Positions 17,412 through 25,986 of a DNA stretch of 64,000 nucleotides are shown here, in pieces. Each line of letters begins with the position of its first letter. Position 1 is the first letter of the stretch. The notes beneath the pieces were generated by a model. That model was not told the DNA's origin. It was given only the letters and a program-made list of their open reading frames with translations, and did not search any database. The DNA comes from PALSA-612 sp963791225 (GTDB taxonomy: Bacteria > Actinomycetota > Thermoleophilia > Gaiellales > Gaiellaceae), in the NCBI GenBank assembly GCA_963791225.1, contig CAWBRV010000002.1, positions 66,761 to 130,760 on the forward strand, written 5' to 3'. Made by a program: the position numbers and the translations under genes.

Positions 17412-18383
17412 GTGCGAACGGCGTTCACCTTCAACCTCTGCCGAGAGCGGGACGAGTCCGAGGCCGAGTTCGACACGCCCGAGACGGTGGCGTTCATCGC
17501 CGGCTCGCTGGAGCGGCTCGGGCACGAGGTCGAACTGGTCGACGCGGGCCTGCCTGTCGCCGACCTCGTCGAGCGGCTGCGACTCGCCGCTCCCGCGCTC
17601 GTGTTCAACACCGCGGAGGGACGGGCGGGACGGTATCGCGAGGCGTTCTTCCCGGCGCTCTACGAGGAGCTCGGGCTTCGCTACACGGGCTCCGACGCCT
17701 GGACCTGTGCCGTGACGCTCGACAAGCATCTGTCCAAGCTGGTCGCACGGGGTGCGAGTGTCGCGACTCCGGCGGCCCAGTTCGTGCTCGCTCCAGAGGA
17801 GATCGCCGGACATCGGTGGGACAGGCCCGTGATCGTGAAGCCGAACTTCGAGGGCAGCTCCAAGGGGATCGACGCGAGCGCAGTGGTCAGCGATGCGCAG
17901 GTCGTGCCCGAGGCGGTGGAGCGCGCGCTCCGCCGCTTTCCCGCCGGCGTGCTCGTCGAGGACTTCGTCGCCGGACGAGACATCAGCGTCGCCTTCCTCG
18001 AGCCGGTGGGCGTGCTGGCCGCGGTCGAGTACGAGTTCGCCGACCCCACGGCGTCGATCTACGGCTACGAGCTCAAGAACGAGCGACCGGAGGATGTCGA
18101 GGTACTCGCGCCTGCACGGCTCGAGCTCGAGCAGGCCGACGAGCTCGCCCGGGCTGCGAGCACGATCTTCGGAGCGTTCTGCGTCCGCGACGTCGGGCGT
18201 GCGGACTTCCGGCTCGCGGAGGACGGGAAGCTCTGGTTCCTCGAGGTCAACCCGTTGCCGTCGCTCGAGGAGGGCGCGGGGATCTACGCGGCCGCGGCGG
18301 TGGCCGGTCTCGACGCCGACGGGGTCATCGGTGCGATCCTCGACAGCGCGGTCAGGCGCCGCGGGGACGCGGTCGTACGCTGA
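17412..18383 (+). CDS. D-alanine--D-alanine ligase-like ATP-grasp enzyme
   Basis: 323 residues with the Ddl fold: N-terminal domain (VRTAFTFNLCRERDESEAEF, LVFNTAEGRAGRYREAFFPA, YTGSDAWTCAVTLDKHLSK) and ATP-grasp domain (RPVIVKPNFEGSSKGID, GVLVEDFVAGRDISVAFLE, FRLAEDGKLWFLEVNPLPSL). The metal-binding Glu and Asn of the last motif and the phosphate-clamping EGSSKGI loop are present. The N-terminal region differs from housekeeping Ddl, and the gene is not beside mur genes, so it may join another dipeptide or amino-acid pair. The two following small genes overlap or abut it, suggesting a short operon. Confidence 0.8.
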   Translation: MRTAFTFNLCRERDESEAEFDTPETVAFIAGSLERLGHEVELVDAGLPVADLVERLRLAAPALVFNTAEGRAGRYREAFFPALYEELGLRYTGSDAWTCAVTLDKHLSKLVARGASVATPAAQFVLAPEEIAGHRWDRPVIVKPNFEGSSKGIDASAVVSDAQVVPEAVERALRRFPAGVLVEDFVAGRDISVAFLEPVGVLAAVEYEFADPTASIYGYELKNERPEDVEVLAPARLELEQADELARAASTIFGAFCVRDVGRADFRLAEDGKLWFLEVNPLPSLEEGAGIYAAAAVAGLDADGVIGAILDSAVRRRGDAVVR

Positions 18384-18400
18384 CCGGGCTCGTCTTCGCG

Positions 18401-18595
18401 GTGTCCCAGGAGACCGCGGTCGCGGTGATCGCGGCTGCGGGCATCGTCGTCGGCTTCGTTGCGCTCGCGATCGTCGGCTGGATCTTCCTGCGTGCCGCCA
18501 AGCGGGACAGGGTGGCGGAGCAGGCCGCCGCCGAGGCTAAGCTGGAGCGAGGCTCTCCGTCCGCCCAGTCCTCGAACGGAAAGGAATCCTCGTGA
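18401..18595 (+). CDS. small single-pass membrane protein
   Basis: 64 residues from GTG. One membrane segment (AVAVIAAAGIVVGFVALAIV, then GWIFLRAAKRDR) and a short hydrophilic Ala/Glu/Ser tail. The stop overlaps the next start (GTGA), so it is translationally coupled to the secreted protein after it. Function unknown. The start is the first in-frame GTG after the upstream stop. Confidence 0.5.
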   Translation: MSQETAVAVIAAAGIVVGFVALAIVGWIFLRAAKRDRVAEQAAAEAKLERGSPSAQSSNGKESS

Positions 18596-19167
18596 GACCG
18601 ACGTCCAAGATCGTGGCCGTCACCGCGTGCCTGCTGCTCGCCCTCGTGCTGAGCAGCGTCGCGGCGGGCGCCTCCCAAAATGCGAGCCCGAAGAAGTGGG
18701 TCACCGTCTTCTGCGGCTCGGTGGTCACCTGGGAGAAGTCCGTCAAGTCGAGCGCGACCGCCCTCTCGAAGACCGTCAACGGTCTCGACGCAAAGAGCAA
18801 GGCCGACCTCCCTGCCGCCAGGAACAGGCTCGTCCAGTTCCTGGGCGGCCTCGTCGCGGTCACGAACACGATGATCCACAAGGTTCGGGCCGTCGGGCCT
18901 CCGGCCGTGAAGGACGGCTCGAAGATCCAGTCCGGCGTGCTCGCAGGGTTCGCGCAGGTGAGCAAGGCGTTCGCCGACGGCAAGAAGACCGCGCAGGCGC
19001 TGCCGACGAACAACGCGAAGACGTTCGCCAAGCAGGCCGTCGGGCTCAGCGCCACGATTCAGGCGACCGCGAACCGGATCAGCGCCTCCTTCCGCGCCCT
19101 CAGCAAGTACTCGACGAAGCCCCTGGACGACGCCGCCAAGAAGGCTCCCGCCTGCTCGAAGCTCTAG
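18592..19167 (+). CDS. secreted alpha-helical protein, unknown function
   Basis: 191 residues. Signal peptide RPTSKIVAVTACLLLALVL with likely cleavage after SSVAAGA. The mature part is lysine/alanine-rich and helical, with two cysteines near its ends (VTVFCGSVVTWEKSV and KKAPACSKL) that could form a disulfide closing a helical bundle. No catalytic motif. It overlaps the preceding membrane-protein gene by four bases. Confidence 0.65.
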   Translation: MRPTSKIVAVTACLLLALVLSSVAAGASQNASPKKWVTVFCGSVVTWEKSVKSSATALSKTVNGLDAKSKADLPAARNRLVQFLGGLVAVTNTMIHKVRAVGPPAVKDGSKIQSGVLAGFAQVSKAFADGKKTAQALPTNNAKTFAKQAVGLSATIQATANRISASFRALSKYSTKPLDDAAKKAPACSKL

Positions 19168-19355
19168 TGCACGGTCGCACGGATCGACCTGGGATCCGGC
19201 CGCGTGTCGGCTCTCGGCGCTCTGCTGTATAGGCGGCGGTCGCAGTGCCTCCCTCCCCCGGCCGAGTGTCCCTCGGACGAGGGACTGCCTTGCTCTCGGT
19301 GAATCGGGGCCTGTAAGGGGTTGAGCCGTCGGCGATCCGGGCCGAAGATGAGAGC

Positions 19356-20813
19356 ATGGGGCGAGACCTACGCGCGAGCCTGCCGTCAGCGCGGGCTGAT
19401 GGGCAACAGACCGCTTCGCAGCCGCCGGCGCCGACTGATGGGCAGGCCGCTTCGCGGCCGACAGAGTCGCCTGATGGGCAGGCCGCTTCGCGGCCGCCCG
19501 GGCGGCGCTCGCCGGTCGCCAACGTGGTCGCGACGTACGGCTCGAACGTGGCGGGAGCCGTGCTCGGCCTCGTCAACGTCCTGATCGTCTCACGCGCGCT
19601 CGGGCCCGAAGGCCGCGGTCAGGTGGCATTCGTGCTGACGATGGCGATGCTCGTCTCCCAGCTCTCGAACCTCGGCGTCCAGTCGGCCGTGATGAACTTC
19701 GGCGGTCGCGACCGCCGCCTGCTGCCGTCGCTCGCCGGCACCTCGGTGGCGCTGTCGCTCCTCCTGGGCGGCATCTCGCTGGTCGTCGTCGGCGTGCTGA
19801 TCAAGCTCTTCCCCGCCGTCGGCGGCGACGTCGACCCGGTGACCCGCTGGATTGCGCTCGGCACCGTGCCGATCCTGATCCTCGCCTACTACCTCTACAT
19901 GCTCGTGCTGGTCGAGTACCGCTTCGCGGTCGCGAACATCGTCATCCTGCTCGGCCCGATCGGGAACGCGACGACGAACGTCGTCCTCGCGGCGACCGGC
20001 CACCTGAGCGTCCGCAGCGCCGTGATCGCATGGTCGGCCGGTCAGACCCTCGGGCTCGTGCTCCTGATCTGGTACGTCCACCTCGGCATGGGCAGCTTCG
20101 GCAAGGCCGACTGGCGGCTCTCGCGGCGCATGGTCGGCTTCGGGATCAAGACGCACGCGGGCCAGATCGGCATGGTCGGCAACTACCGGCTCGACCAGTG
20201 GCTGCTCGGGTCGATCTCCGGCGCGAAGTCGCTCGGGCTCTACAGCGTCGCCGTCGCGTGGGCGGAGGTGCTGTTCTTCCTGCCGAACGCGCTCGCGACC
20301 GTGCAGCGCCCCGACCTCGTCCGCGCCGACCGGGGCGAGGCCTCGCGCCAGGCGGCGGTCGGGTTCCGCGCCGGCGCGCTGCTGACGCTGATCTCGGCGA
20401 TCGTCCTGATCGCGGCCGCGCCGTTCCTCTGCGTCACGATCTTCGGCAGCGACTTCCACGGGTCGATCCGCGACCTGCGCATCCTCGCACTCGGCGCGTT
20501 CGGGATCGCGGCGATCAAGCAACTCGGCTCCGCGCTGACGTCGCAGAACCGTCCGCTGCTCGAGACGGCCGGCATCCTCGTGGCGTTCGCGGTCACTGCG
20601 GTGACCGACGTATTGCTGATCCCGTCGCACGCCGACCTCGGCGCGTCGATCGCCTCCACCGTGTCCTACACGGCCGGTGGGCTCGCGATGGTGGTGCTCT
20701 TCATCCACGCGCTCGGGGGCCGGCTCTCCGATCTGCTCCCGCGCGGCAGCGAGGTGCGCTGGTTCTGGGACGCGGCCCGCGCCCGCATCGGTCGCGCGCC
20801 GGCGACGACCTAG
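19356..20813 (+). CDS. polysaccharide/lipid flippase, MOP superfamily
   Basis: 485 residues. Wzx/MurJ-type flippase of the MATE-like MOP superfamily, which moves lipid-linked oligosaccharides across the membrane. Starting at ATYGSNVAGAVLGLVNVLIV about 12-13 hydrophobic segments follow, with the family feature ISRALGPEGRGQVAFVLTMA (here VSRALGPEG). The first 50 residues are unusual: a hydrophilic tract with three DGQxxASxP repeats before the first membrane segment. The ATG has no clear ribosome site, and a start inside the repeats cannot be excluded. A lone gene with no glycosyltransferases next to it; substrate unknown. Confidence 0.8.
   Translation: MGRDLRASLPSARADGQQTASQPPAPTDGQAASRPTESPDGQAASRPPGRRSPVANVVATYGSNVAGAVLGLVNVLIVSRALGPEGRGQVAFVLTMAMLVSQLSNLGVQSAVMNFGGRDRRLLPSLAGTSVALSLLLGGISLVVVGVLIKLFPAVGGDVDPVTRWIALGTVPILILAYYLYMLVLVEYRFAVANIVILLGPIGNATTNVVLAATGHLSVRSAVIAWSAGQTLGLVLLIWYVHLGMGSFGKADWRLSRRMVGFGIKTHAGQIGMVGNYRLDQWLLGSISGAKSLGLYSVAVAWAEVLFFLPNALATVQRPDLVRADRGEASRQAAVGFRAGALLTLISAIVLIAAAPFLCVTIFGSDFHGSIRDLRILALGAFGIAAIKQLGSALTSQNRPLLETAGILVAFAVTAVTDVLLIPSHADLGASIASTVSYTAGGLAMVVLFIHALGGRLSDLLPRGSEVRWFWDAARARIGRAPATT
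19417..19502 (+). repeat. tandem 36/39-base repeat in the flippase N-terminus
   Basis: Three copies of a unit beginning GATGGGCA and containing CCGCTTCGC-GCCG; the second and third share GATGGGCAGGCCGCTTCGCG exactly. Spacings are 39 and 36 bases, both multiples of three. They encode DGQQTASQPPAPT, DGQAASRPTESP and DGQAASRPPGRR. Confidence 0.8.
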
Positions 20814-20819
20814 CCCGAG

Positions 20820-22058
20820 CTAGACCGTTGCTGCCCGGTCGGCTCGGAGTGGTCGGTCGCGCCGGCGAAAGATGAGGGCAGCCGCGACGAGGGCCGGAAG
20901 TGCGAGACAGATGCCCGCGACGCGGACGCCGAATACGCCCGCGAGCGTCCCGTCGATCAGGCTCGCGATCGGTCGCAGACCGAGGAACGCCACGCTCCAG
21001 AGCGCCATGATCCGCCCGCGCTGCGACTCCTCCACGCCGAGCTGGAGCTGGGCCGTCGCCGACGTGTTCGACGCGAGGTAGCCGAAGCCGGCGACGAAGA
21101 GCACGACGTAGGCGAGCCAGAGCCACGGGGAGAGGCAGAGCGCGACGATCCCGCCGCCGAGCATCGAGAGGGTCACGGCCATGCGCACCCGCGAGCCGGT
21201 CACGCGCCCCGCCAGCGTGAACGCCGCGACCACCGCGCCCGCGCCGAAGACGCCGATCAGGAAGCCCGCCTTCGTGTCCGCCTCCCCGAACGCGTGCGCG
21301 AACGCCGGCGCCTCGGTGTTGACCGGGTCGGACGCGAAGCCGACGGCCGCGATCACGAGCAAGAGCGCGAGCAGGCGCGGCCGTTCGCGGACGAAGCGAA
21401 GGCTCGCGCGAAGGTGCGACTCCTCGCGCGGGACCGGGATCTGCGGCCGCGCCCGGACGACGAGCAGGGCGGCGACGAGCGCGAGGTAGGACGCCGAGTT
21501 GATCGCGAATGCGGCCGGGATGCCGAGCGCGTTGACCGTCACCGCCGCGAGCGCCGGTCCGACCGCACGGGCGAGGTTGTACGCCATCGAGTTGAGCCCG
21601 ATCGCCGAGGGCAGGTCGTGCCGCCCGACCAGTTGGCCGACGAGCGCCCCCGAGGCCGGCGCGGCGTAGGCGCTGCAGACGCCGAGGCAGAGCGCGAACA
21701 CGATCACGACCCAGACCGCCGCCAGCCCGCCCCAGGCGAGGAGCGCGAGCGTCCCGCTGAGAACGGCGGCCGAGAGTTGCGTGACGAGCAGGAGCCGGCG
21801 CCGGTCGAGGCGGTCGGCGGCGAGCCCCGTCCACGGAGCGAGGAGCAGCACGGGGGCGAACTGCGCCATGTTCAGGACGCCGAGGAGGAAAGGGGAGTGG
21901 GTCAGCCGGAAGACGAGGAGCGACGCGGCGAGGTTCTGAAACCAGGTGCCGCTCGACGAGATCGCGTTTCCCGCGAAGTAGGGCCCGAAGTCCCGGCTGC
22001 GCATCAGCTGCCAGGCCGCCGAGGGCCCGGTGGAGCTCGAGGTGCCTGCCCGGGCCAT
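20820..22058 (-). CDS. MFS exporter, EntS/MFS_3-like
   Basis: 412 residues, 12 predicted membrane segments. The opening FGPYFAGNAISSSGTWFQNL and the loop WTGLAADRLDRRRLLLVTQL match the MFS_3 exporter group (enterobactin exporter EntS and relatives). Also SGALVGQLVGRHDLPSAIGL and NLARAVGPALAAVTVN. The ATG at 22058 is chosen because TAGCCT lies seven bases upstream; the open frame further up overlaps the divergent glycosidase gene. Likely exports a small molecule or drug; substrate unknown. Convergent with the flippase gene. Confidence 0.85.
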   Translation of the reverse strand: MARAGTSSSTGPSAAWQLMRSRDFGPYFAGNAISSSGTWFQNLAASLLVFRLTHSPFLLGVLNMAQFAPVLLLAPWTGLAADRLDRRRLLLVTQLSAAVLSGTLALLAWGGLAAVWVVIVFALCLGVCSAYAAPASGALVGQLVGRHDLPSAIGLNSMAYNLARAVGPALAAVTVNALGIPAAFAINSASYLALVAALLVVRARPQIPVPREESHLRASLRFVRERPRLLALLLVIAAVGFASDPVNTEAPAFAHAFGEADTKAGFLIGVFGAGAVVAAFTLAGRVTGSRVRMAVTLSMLGGGIVALCLSPWLWLAYVVLFVAGFGYLASNTSATAQLQLGVEESQRGRIMALWSVAFLGLRPIASLIDGTLAGVFGVRVAGICLALPALVAAALIFRRRDRPLRADRAATV

Positions 22059-22065
22059 CGGCGAG

Positions 22066-22071
22066 AGGCTA
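22066..22071 (-). promoter_or_regulatory. -10 hexamer TAGCCT, leaderless start at 22058
   Basis: Minus-strand TAGCCT ends seven bases before the ATG at 22058. Confidence 0.45.
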
Positions 22072-22103
22072 GCCGTGCCGAATCCGTCCGACGGCTCCGC
22101 GGC

Positions 22104-22109
22104 TACTCT
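22104..22109 (+). promoter_or_regulatory. -10 hexamer TACTCT, start at 22118
   Basis: TACTCT ends eight bases before the ATG at 22118. It is back to back with the exporter promoter at 22066-22071. Confidence 0.45.
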
Positions 22110-22117
22110 CGAGAGAG

Positions 22118-23701
22118 ATGGTCGGGAGGGGGGCTGCCTTCCTCGTGCTCTGCCTCGCACTGGTCGCCGGCGGCGCGGCGTCGCGACTCGCCGTGGCGAG
22201 TGCGGTCGTGCAGGTGCCACGCTACGGCGTCTTCGAGCAGTCGCTTCGTTTCACGACCTCGGTGACGAACCCGTGGGAGGACGTCGTCGAGCGCGTGTCG
22301 CTGACCGGCCCGGCCGGTCGCAAGGTGGCGATCGGAGGCTTCTACTCGGGCGGCGGCACTTGGACGTTCCGCTTCGCGCCCGACTCCGTCGGCACCTGGC
22401 GGTGGACGGCCCGCGTCGCCGACGGCTCGCATGCCGCAGTCCGTTCCGGGAGCTTTCGCGTCGTCGCCGGTTCGTCGCCCGGCTTCGTCAGGCGCAACCC
22501 GGCGAACCCGTACCGCTGGACGTTCTCGGACGGCGAGTCGTACGACCCGATTGGTCTCCAGGACTGCACGGTCACCGTCTATACCGATGATCCGCTGACC
22601 GGCTTCGGCTTCGACGGCGGGCAGGGGACGCCGGCCCGCTGGACGAGCCTCGAGCCCTATGTGACGACGTTCGCCGCCACAGGCCTCAACCTGTTCCGGT
22701 GGGGGCCGAGCAACTGCAGCTTCGGGCTCTACGACCGGATCGACCCGTCCGGCAACGTCTACTCGCTGCGGGGCGGCGCCGAGGCCGATCGCCTGGTCGC
22801 GTCGCTGCGCCGTCACGGCTTCCGCGTCGAGTTCGTGCTCTTCGGGCGCATGACGCCGTTCACGACGGACACGACCGGCCCGGAGCTGGCCGCGCTCGAG
22901 CGCTACGTGAAGTACGTGGTCGAGCGCTACGGCGCGGCGGTCGACTTCTGGGAGCTGCTGAACGAGACGACCGCATCCGACGCCTGGTACGCCGGGATCA
23001 CCGCCTACCTGCGCCGAATCGACCCGTATCGCCATCCGGTCGGGACGAGCTGGCCGCGCCCGGACCTGCCCGGGATCGCCTTCGGATCGGACCACTGGTA
23101 CCAGACGGAGCCCGAGCTCGACTCCGACCGGGTCGCGTGGCAGCGGTTGCGGGCCGAACCGGCGCGATCCGACGCCAAGCCCACGCTCGTCGACGAGCAG
23201 GGAAACACCGGCCACAACTGGGACCCGGAGTCCGCCGTGCGCATGCGTCTCCGTGCGTGGACGGCGTTCTTCGCCGAGGCCACGCTCGTCTTCTGGAACA
23301 CGAGCGCGACGAAGGACTACGCGAGCCCTGCCGGCAACATCTACCTCGGTCCCCAGGAACGCGGGTACGTTCGCGTCCTCGCCCGCTACATGCGCAGCTT
23401 TGACCCGCGCGCCCGCGTCGTCGCCGCTCCCACGCCCGGCAGCCCCGACCTCCGCGCCTACGCGCTCCGCGGCCCGGACGAGTACGGCCTCTACCTCGTC
23501 GACGGCAGGAACCACTCCGTGACAGTGACCGGTGCGAAGGTCGTCGTGAGCCCGGCGCGCGCCGGGCGCGCCGTCTGGATCGACCCGGCGACGGGTCGGA
23601 CACTGGCCGCGGCGGGAGTGGCGGCCGGCCGCCAGACTCTCGCCGTCCCGGCGTTCACGACCGACGCGGCGCTGAAGATCACCGCGTCGTCCCAGCATTA
23701 A
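22118..23701 (+). CDS. secreted glycoside hydrolase with N-terminal DUF5060-like domain
   Basis: 527 residues. Signal peptide VGRGAAFLVLCLALVAGGAA. Residues about 30-120 look like DUF5060, the beta domain found before GH5-like barrels (QSLRFTTSVTNPWEDVV, FRFAPDSVGTWRWTARV). A TIM-barrel part follows with FAATGLNLFRWGPSNCSF. WELLNETTAS holds the likely acid/base Glu and TLVDEQGNTG the likely nucleophile Glu at the ends of strands 4 and 7. A C-terminal beta domain (PDEYGLYLVDGRNHSVTVTG) completes it, as in arabinogalactan- or alginate-type GH5/GH39 relatives. The substrate is probably a plant or microbial polysaccharide, not specified by sequence. Confidence 0.8.
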   Translation: MVGRGAAFLVLCLALVAGGAASRLAVASAVVQVPRYGVFEQSLRFTTSVTNPWEDVVERVSLTGPAGRKVAIGGFYSGGGTWTFRFAPDSVGTWRWTARVADGSHAAVRSGSFRVVAGSSPGFVRRNPANPYRWTFSDGESYDPIGLQDCTVTVYTDDPLTGFGFDGGQGTPARWTSLEPYVTTFAATGLNLFRWGPSNCSFGLYDRIDPSGNVYSLRGGAEADRLVASLRRHGFRVEFVLFGRMTPFTTDTTGPELAALERYVKYVVERYGAAVDFWELLNETTASDAWYAGITAYLRRIDPYRHPVGTSWPRPDLPGIAFGSDHWYQTEPELDSDRVAWQRLRAEPARSDAKPTLVDEQGNTGHNWDPESAVRMRLRAWTAFFAEATLVFWNTSATKDYASPAGNIYLGPQERGYVRVLARYMRSFDPRARVVAAPTPGSPDLRAYALRGPDEYGLYLVDGRNHSVTVTGAKVVVSPARAGRAVWIDPATGRTLAAAGVAAGRQTLAVPAFTTDAALKITASSQH

Positions 23702-23766
23702 CTCTCCTGAACAGAGAACTTACGCGCGCTCAACAACCGATCTACCGGACGCTCGTTTCACTTTGT

Positions 23767-23979
23767 GTGCAGGCTCACCACCACGCAGGCGCCGGCTCCA
23801 CGGGAATGGAGGACGAGGACGACCCGGTCGTCGCGTGGCGCTTCGACCAGTTCTCCGCGCTGGGCTTCGACGAGATCCAGGCAGTGCTCCTCGCGAACGC
23901 CGACGTCGACCTGCACCTGACCCGGTCCCTGATCGAACGCGGATGCCCGCCGACACTCGCCGTCAAGATCACCCTCTAG
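23767..23979 (+). CDS. small acidic protein, UBA-like helix pattern
   Basis: 70 residues from GTG 23767; an ATG at 23806 would give 57 residues starting MEDEDDPVVAWRFDQF, perhaps the better start since the first 13 residues are His/Gly-rich. The core FSALGFDEIQAVLLANADVD followed by LHLTRSLIERGCPP has the hydrophobic spacing of a UBA-like three-helix unit. Function unknown. Overlaps the next small gene by 37 bases. Confidence 0.55.
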   Translation: MQAHHHAGAGSTGMEDEDDPVVAWRFDQFSALGFDEIQAVLLANADVDLHLTRSLIERGCPPTLAVKITL

Positions 23980-24158
23980 ACCACACGGATCCCCGCTGCC
24001 CCCGGGGTCACCCGATGCGCATCCACCAGGTCAGGATCGACCGCCGGCGGGTCGTGCATGCGGGCGGCATCGGCGGCTGGGAGCGTGCGATCTGCTACGA
24101 CCAGTGGGTCTGCGACCTCTGCGGCCACCGCGAGCCGCCGCAGCCTGCGGCCGCGTAG
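23943..24158 (+). CDS. small zinc-ribbon-like protein
   Basis: 71 residues from ATG 23943, in a different frame from the previous gene and overlapping its last 37 bases. RCPRGHPMRIHQVRI supplies a C-P-x-G-H half-site and WVCDLCGHREPP a CxxCGH half-site, together a plausible zinc ribbon; between them lies VVHAGGIGGWERAICYDQ. A start at ATG 24015 would lose the first half-site, so the longer form is preferred. No family recognised. Confidence 0.4.
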   Translation: MPADTRRQDHPLDHTDPRCPRGHPMRIHQVRIDRRRVVHAGGIGGWERAICYDQWVCDLCGHREPPQPAAA

Positions 24159-24167
24159 AGGGGCCGG

Positions 24168-24458
24168 CTACTCGGGCCGCGCGAGCTTGGCGATGACCTC
24201 CGCCTTCGCCAGCGGGTCGAGGTCGTCGAACTCCGCGCGGATGTGGCTCTCGGCCGAGTCGATCTTCTCGCTGCGCTCGGCGAGCTTCGCTCGGGCGTAG
24301 AGGCTGCTGCCCGCGGCTGCCGCGAGGAAACCGGTCACGCGCAGCGCCCTCGAGTGAACGATCCAGCCGAGGACGACTGCCAGCATCCCTCCGGCCACGA
24401 TCGCGAGTCCGGCGGTCTCGCCGTCGTGGAGGTCGAGCGTGCGTCCGTGCTCGCTCAT
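24168..24458 (-). CDS. small membrane protein, unknown function
   Basis: 96 residues. N-terminal hydrophilic stretch SEHGRTLDLHDGET, two membrane segments (AGLAIVAGGMLAVVLGWIV and LRVTGFLAAAAGSSLYARA), then an amphipathic C-terminal helix with AEFDDLDPLAKAEVIAKL. Start supported by TAGAGT six bases upstream on the minus strand. Convergent with the preceding small genes. Confidence 0.65.
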   Translation of the reverse strand: MSEHGRTLDLHDGETAGLAIVAGGMLAVVLGWIVHSRALRVTGFLAAAAGSSLYARAKLAERSEKIDSAESHIRAEFDDLDPLAKAEVIAKLARPE

Positions 24459-24464
24459 GCCGCG

Positions 24465-24470
24465 ACTCTA
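24465..24470 (-). promoter_or_regulatory. -10 hexamer TAGAGT, leaderless start at 24458
   Basis: Minus-strand TAGAGT ends six bases before the ATG at 24458. Confidence 0.5.
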
Positions 24471-24610
24471 GCGGTCCGTCGGGCTGCGTTTCATCCGCAT
24501 GGGATGATCCGGAGCCCGCGAGTATCGGCAACAGTCGCGACTCGAATGAAGGCTCGTGAGCTTCCGCCGTCGGAGAGGGTAGCCCGCTGAGCCCGCTCGC
24601 CTCGACGACG

Positions 24611-25984
24611 GTGGATCTGGCACGCGCGCAGTTTGCGACGACGTCGATCTACCACTTTCTGTTCGTCCCGCTGACGCTCGGTCTCGGCCCGCTCGTCGCC
24701 GTCATGCAGACGGCGTGGTACCGGACGGGGAACGAGCAGTGGCTGAAGCTGACGAAGTTCTTCGGGACGCTGTTCCTGATCAACTTCGGGATCGGGGTCG
24801 CGACCGGGCTCGTCCAGGAGTTCGAGTTCGGGATGAACTGGTCGGTGTACTCGAAGTTCGTCGGCAACGTGTTCGGCGCGCCGCTCGCCGTCGAGGGTCT
24901 GGCCGCCTTCTTCCTCGAGTCGACATTCATCGGCCTCTGGGTCTTCGGCTGGAAGCGCCTGTCACCGAAGCTCCATCTCGCGACGATCTGGATCGCGGTG
25001 CTGGGCACCTGGGCCTCGGCGTATTTCATCCTGGTCGCCAACTCGTTCATGCAGGATCCCGTCGGCTACAAGGTCGTGAACGGCGAGGCCCAGTTGACGA
25101 GCATCTGGAAGCTGCTGTCGAGCGACTGGGCGCTGTGGGCGTTCGGGCACACGATCTTCGCGGGCCTGACCACCGGAGCGGCGGTGGTGCTGGGCGTGTG
25201 CTGCTGGCAATTGGCACGAGGTCGGAGCCCGGAGGCGTTCAAGCGGGCGGCCAAGCTGGCACTGATCGTGCTCGTGCCGGTGGCGTGCGTGAACATGTGG
25301 TTCGGCAGCCATTTCGGCATCCTCGTCGCGCAGTTGCAGCCGATGAAGATCGCCGCTTCCGAGGCGCAGTGGGAAACCTGCACGCACTGCTCGTTCTCGC
25401 TGTTCCAGATCGGCGGATTCACGTCGAGCGATCCGACGCCGAGCTTCTCGATCGAGATTCCCGATCTGCTCTCGTATCTCGCCACCGGCTCGTTCAGCGG
25501 CACGGTGCAAGGCCTGACTCCGCTCGACAAGCAGTACCAGAAGCAGTACGGGAAGGGGAACTACCTGCCGCCGGTCGAGGCCATCTACTGGAGCATGCGC
25601 GTGATGGCGTATGCGGGCAGCCTCATCGTCCTGGTGGCGATCCTGGGAGCGTTCCTGTACTGGAAGCGGCGACTCGAGCGAACGCGCTGGTTCCTCTGGA
25701 CGGGCGTGGGGGCCGTCGTCTTACCGTTCGTCGCCATGACGGCGGGCTGGTGTCTGACCGAGTTCGGGCGTCAGCCGTGGATCGTGCAGGGATTGCTCAA
25801 GACGGCCAACGCGAACTCCCCGAGCGTGAGCACGACCTGGCTCGGGATCAGCCTCGTCGTGTTCGTGCTGCTCTACGCGCTGCTCTTCGTCCTCGACATC
25901 TGGCTAATGCGGCGCTACGCGATCCGCGACCTCTCGACCGAGGACGGCGACGACGGCGAAGCCGCGCCGGCGGCGGCCTACTAG
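24611..25984 (+). CDS. cydA: cytochrome bd quinol oxidase subunit I
   Basis: 457 residues from GTG. Heme-bearing subunit of the cytochrome bd oxidase, reducing O2 with quinol at high affinity. Seen: FATTSIYHFLFVPLTLGL with the heme axial His near residue 16, APLAVEGLAAFFLEST with the two conserved proton-path glutamates, and ALWAFGHTIFAGL with a second heme His. The periplasmic Q-loop is of the short actinobacterial kind. Start is uncertain: GGAGAGG at 24572-24578 is eight bases before an in-frame CTG at 24587 that would add LSPLASTT, matching the usual SPLDLAR-type N-terminus better. First gene of cydABDC. Confidence 0.95.
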   Translation: MDLARAQFATTSIYHFLFVPLTLGLGPLVAVMQTAWYRTGNEQWLKLTKFFGTLFLINFGIGVATGLVQEFEFGMNWSVYSKFVGNVFGAPLAVEGLAAFFLESTFIGLWVFGWKRLSPKLHLATIWIAVLGTWASAYFILVANSFMQDPVGYKVVNGEAQLTSIWKLLSSDWALWAFGHTIFAGLTTGAAVVLGVCCWQLARGRSPEAFKRAAKLALIVLVPVACVNMWFGSHFGILVAQLQPMKIAASEAQWETCTHCSFSLFQIGGFTSSDPTPSFSIEIPDLLSYLATGSFSGTVQGLTPLDKQYQKQYGKGNYLPPVEAIYWSMRVMAYAGSLIVLVAILGAFLYWKRRLERTRWFLWTGVGAVVLPFVAMTAGWCLTEFGRQPWIVQGLLKTANANSPSVSTTWLGISLVVFVLLYALLFVLDIWLMRRYAIRDLSTEDGDDGEAAPAAAY

Positions 25985-25986
25985 CC

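Noticed and set aside
15663..17813. Long N-terminal extension of the MFS-cNMP protein
   Set aside because: The extra 155 residues are antisense to the ATP-grasp gene and hydrophilic without homology; a -10 element supports the start at 17348.
19417..19502. CRISPR-like repeats
   Set aside because: Only three imperfect tandem units without spacers, and they are coding in frame.
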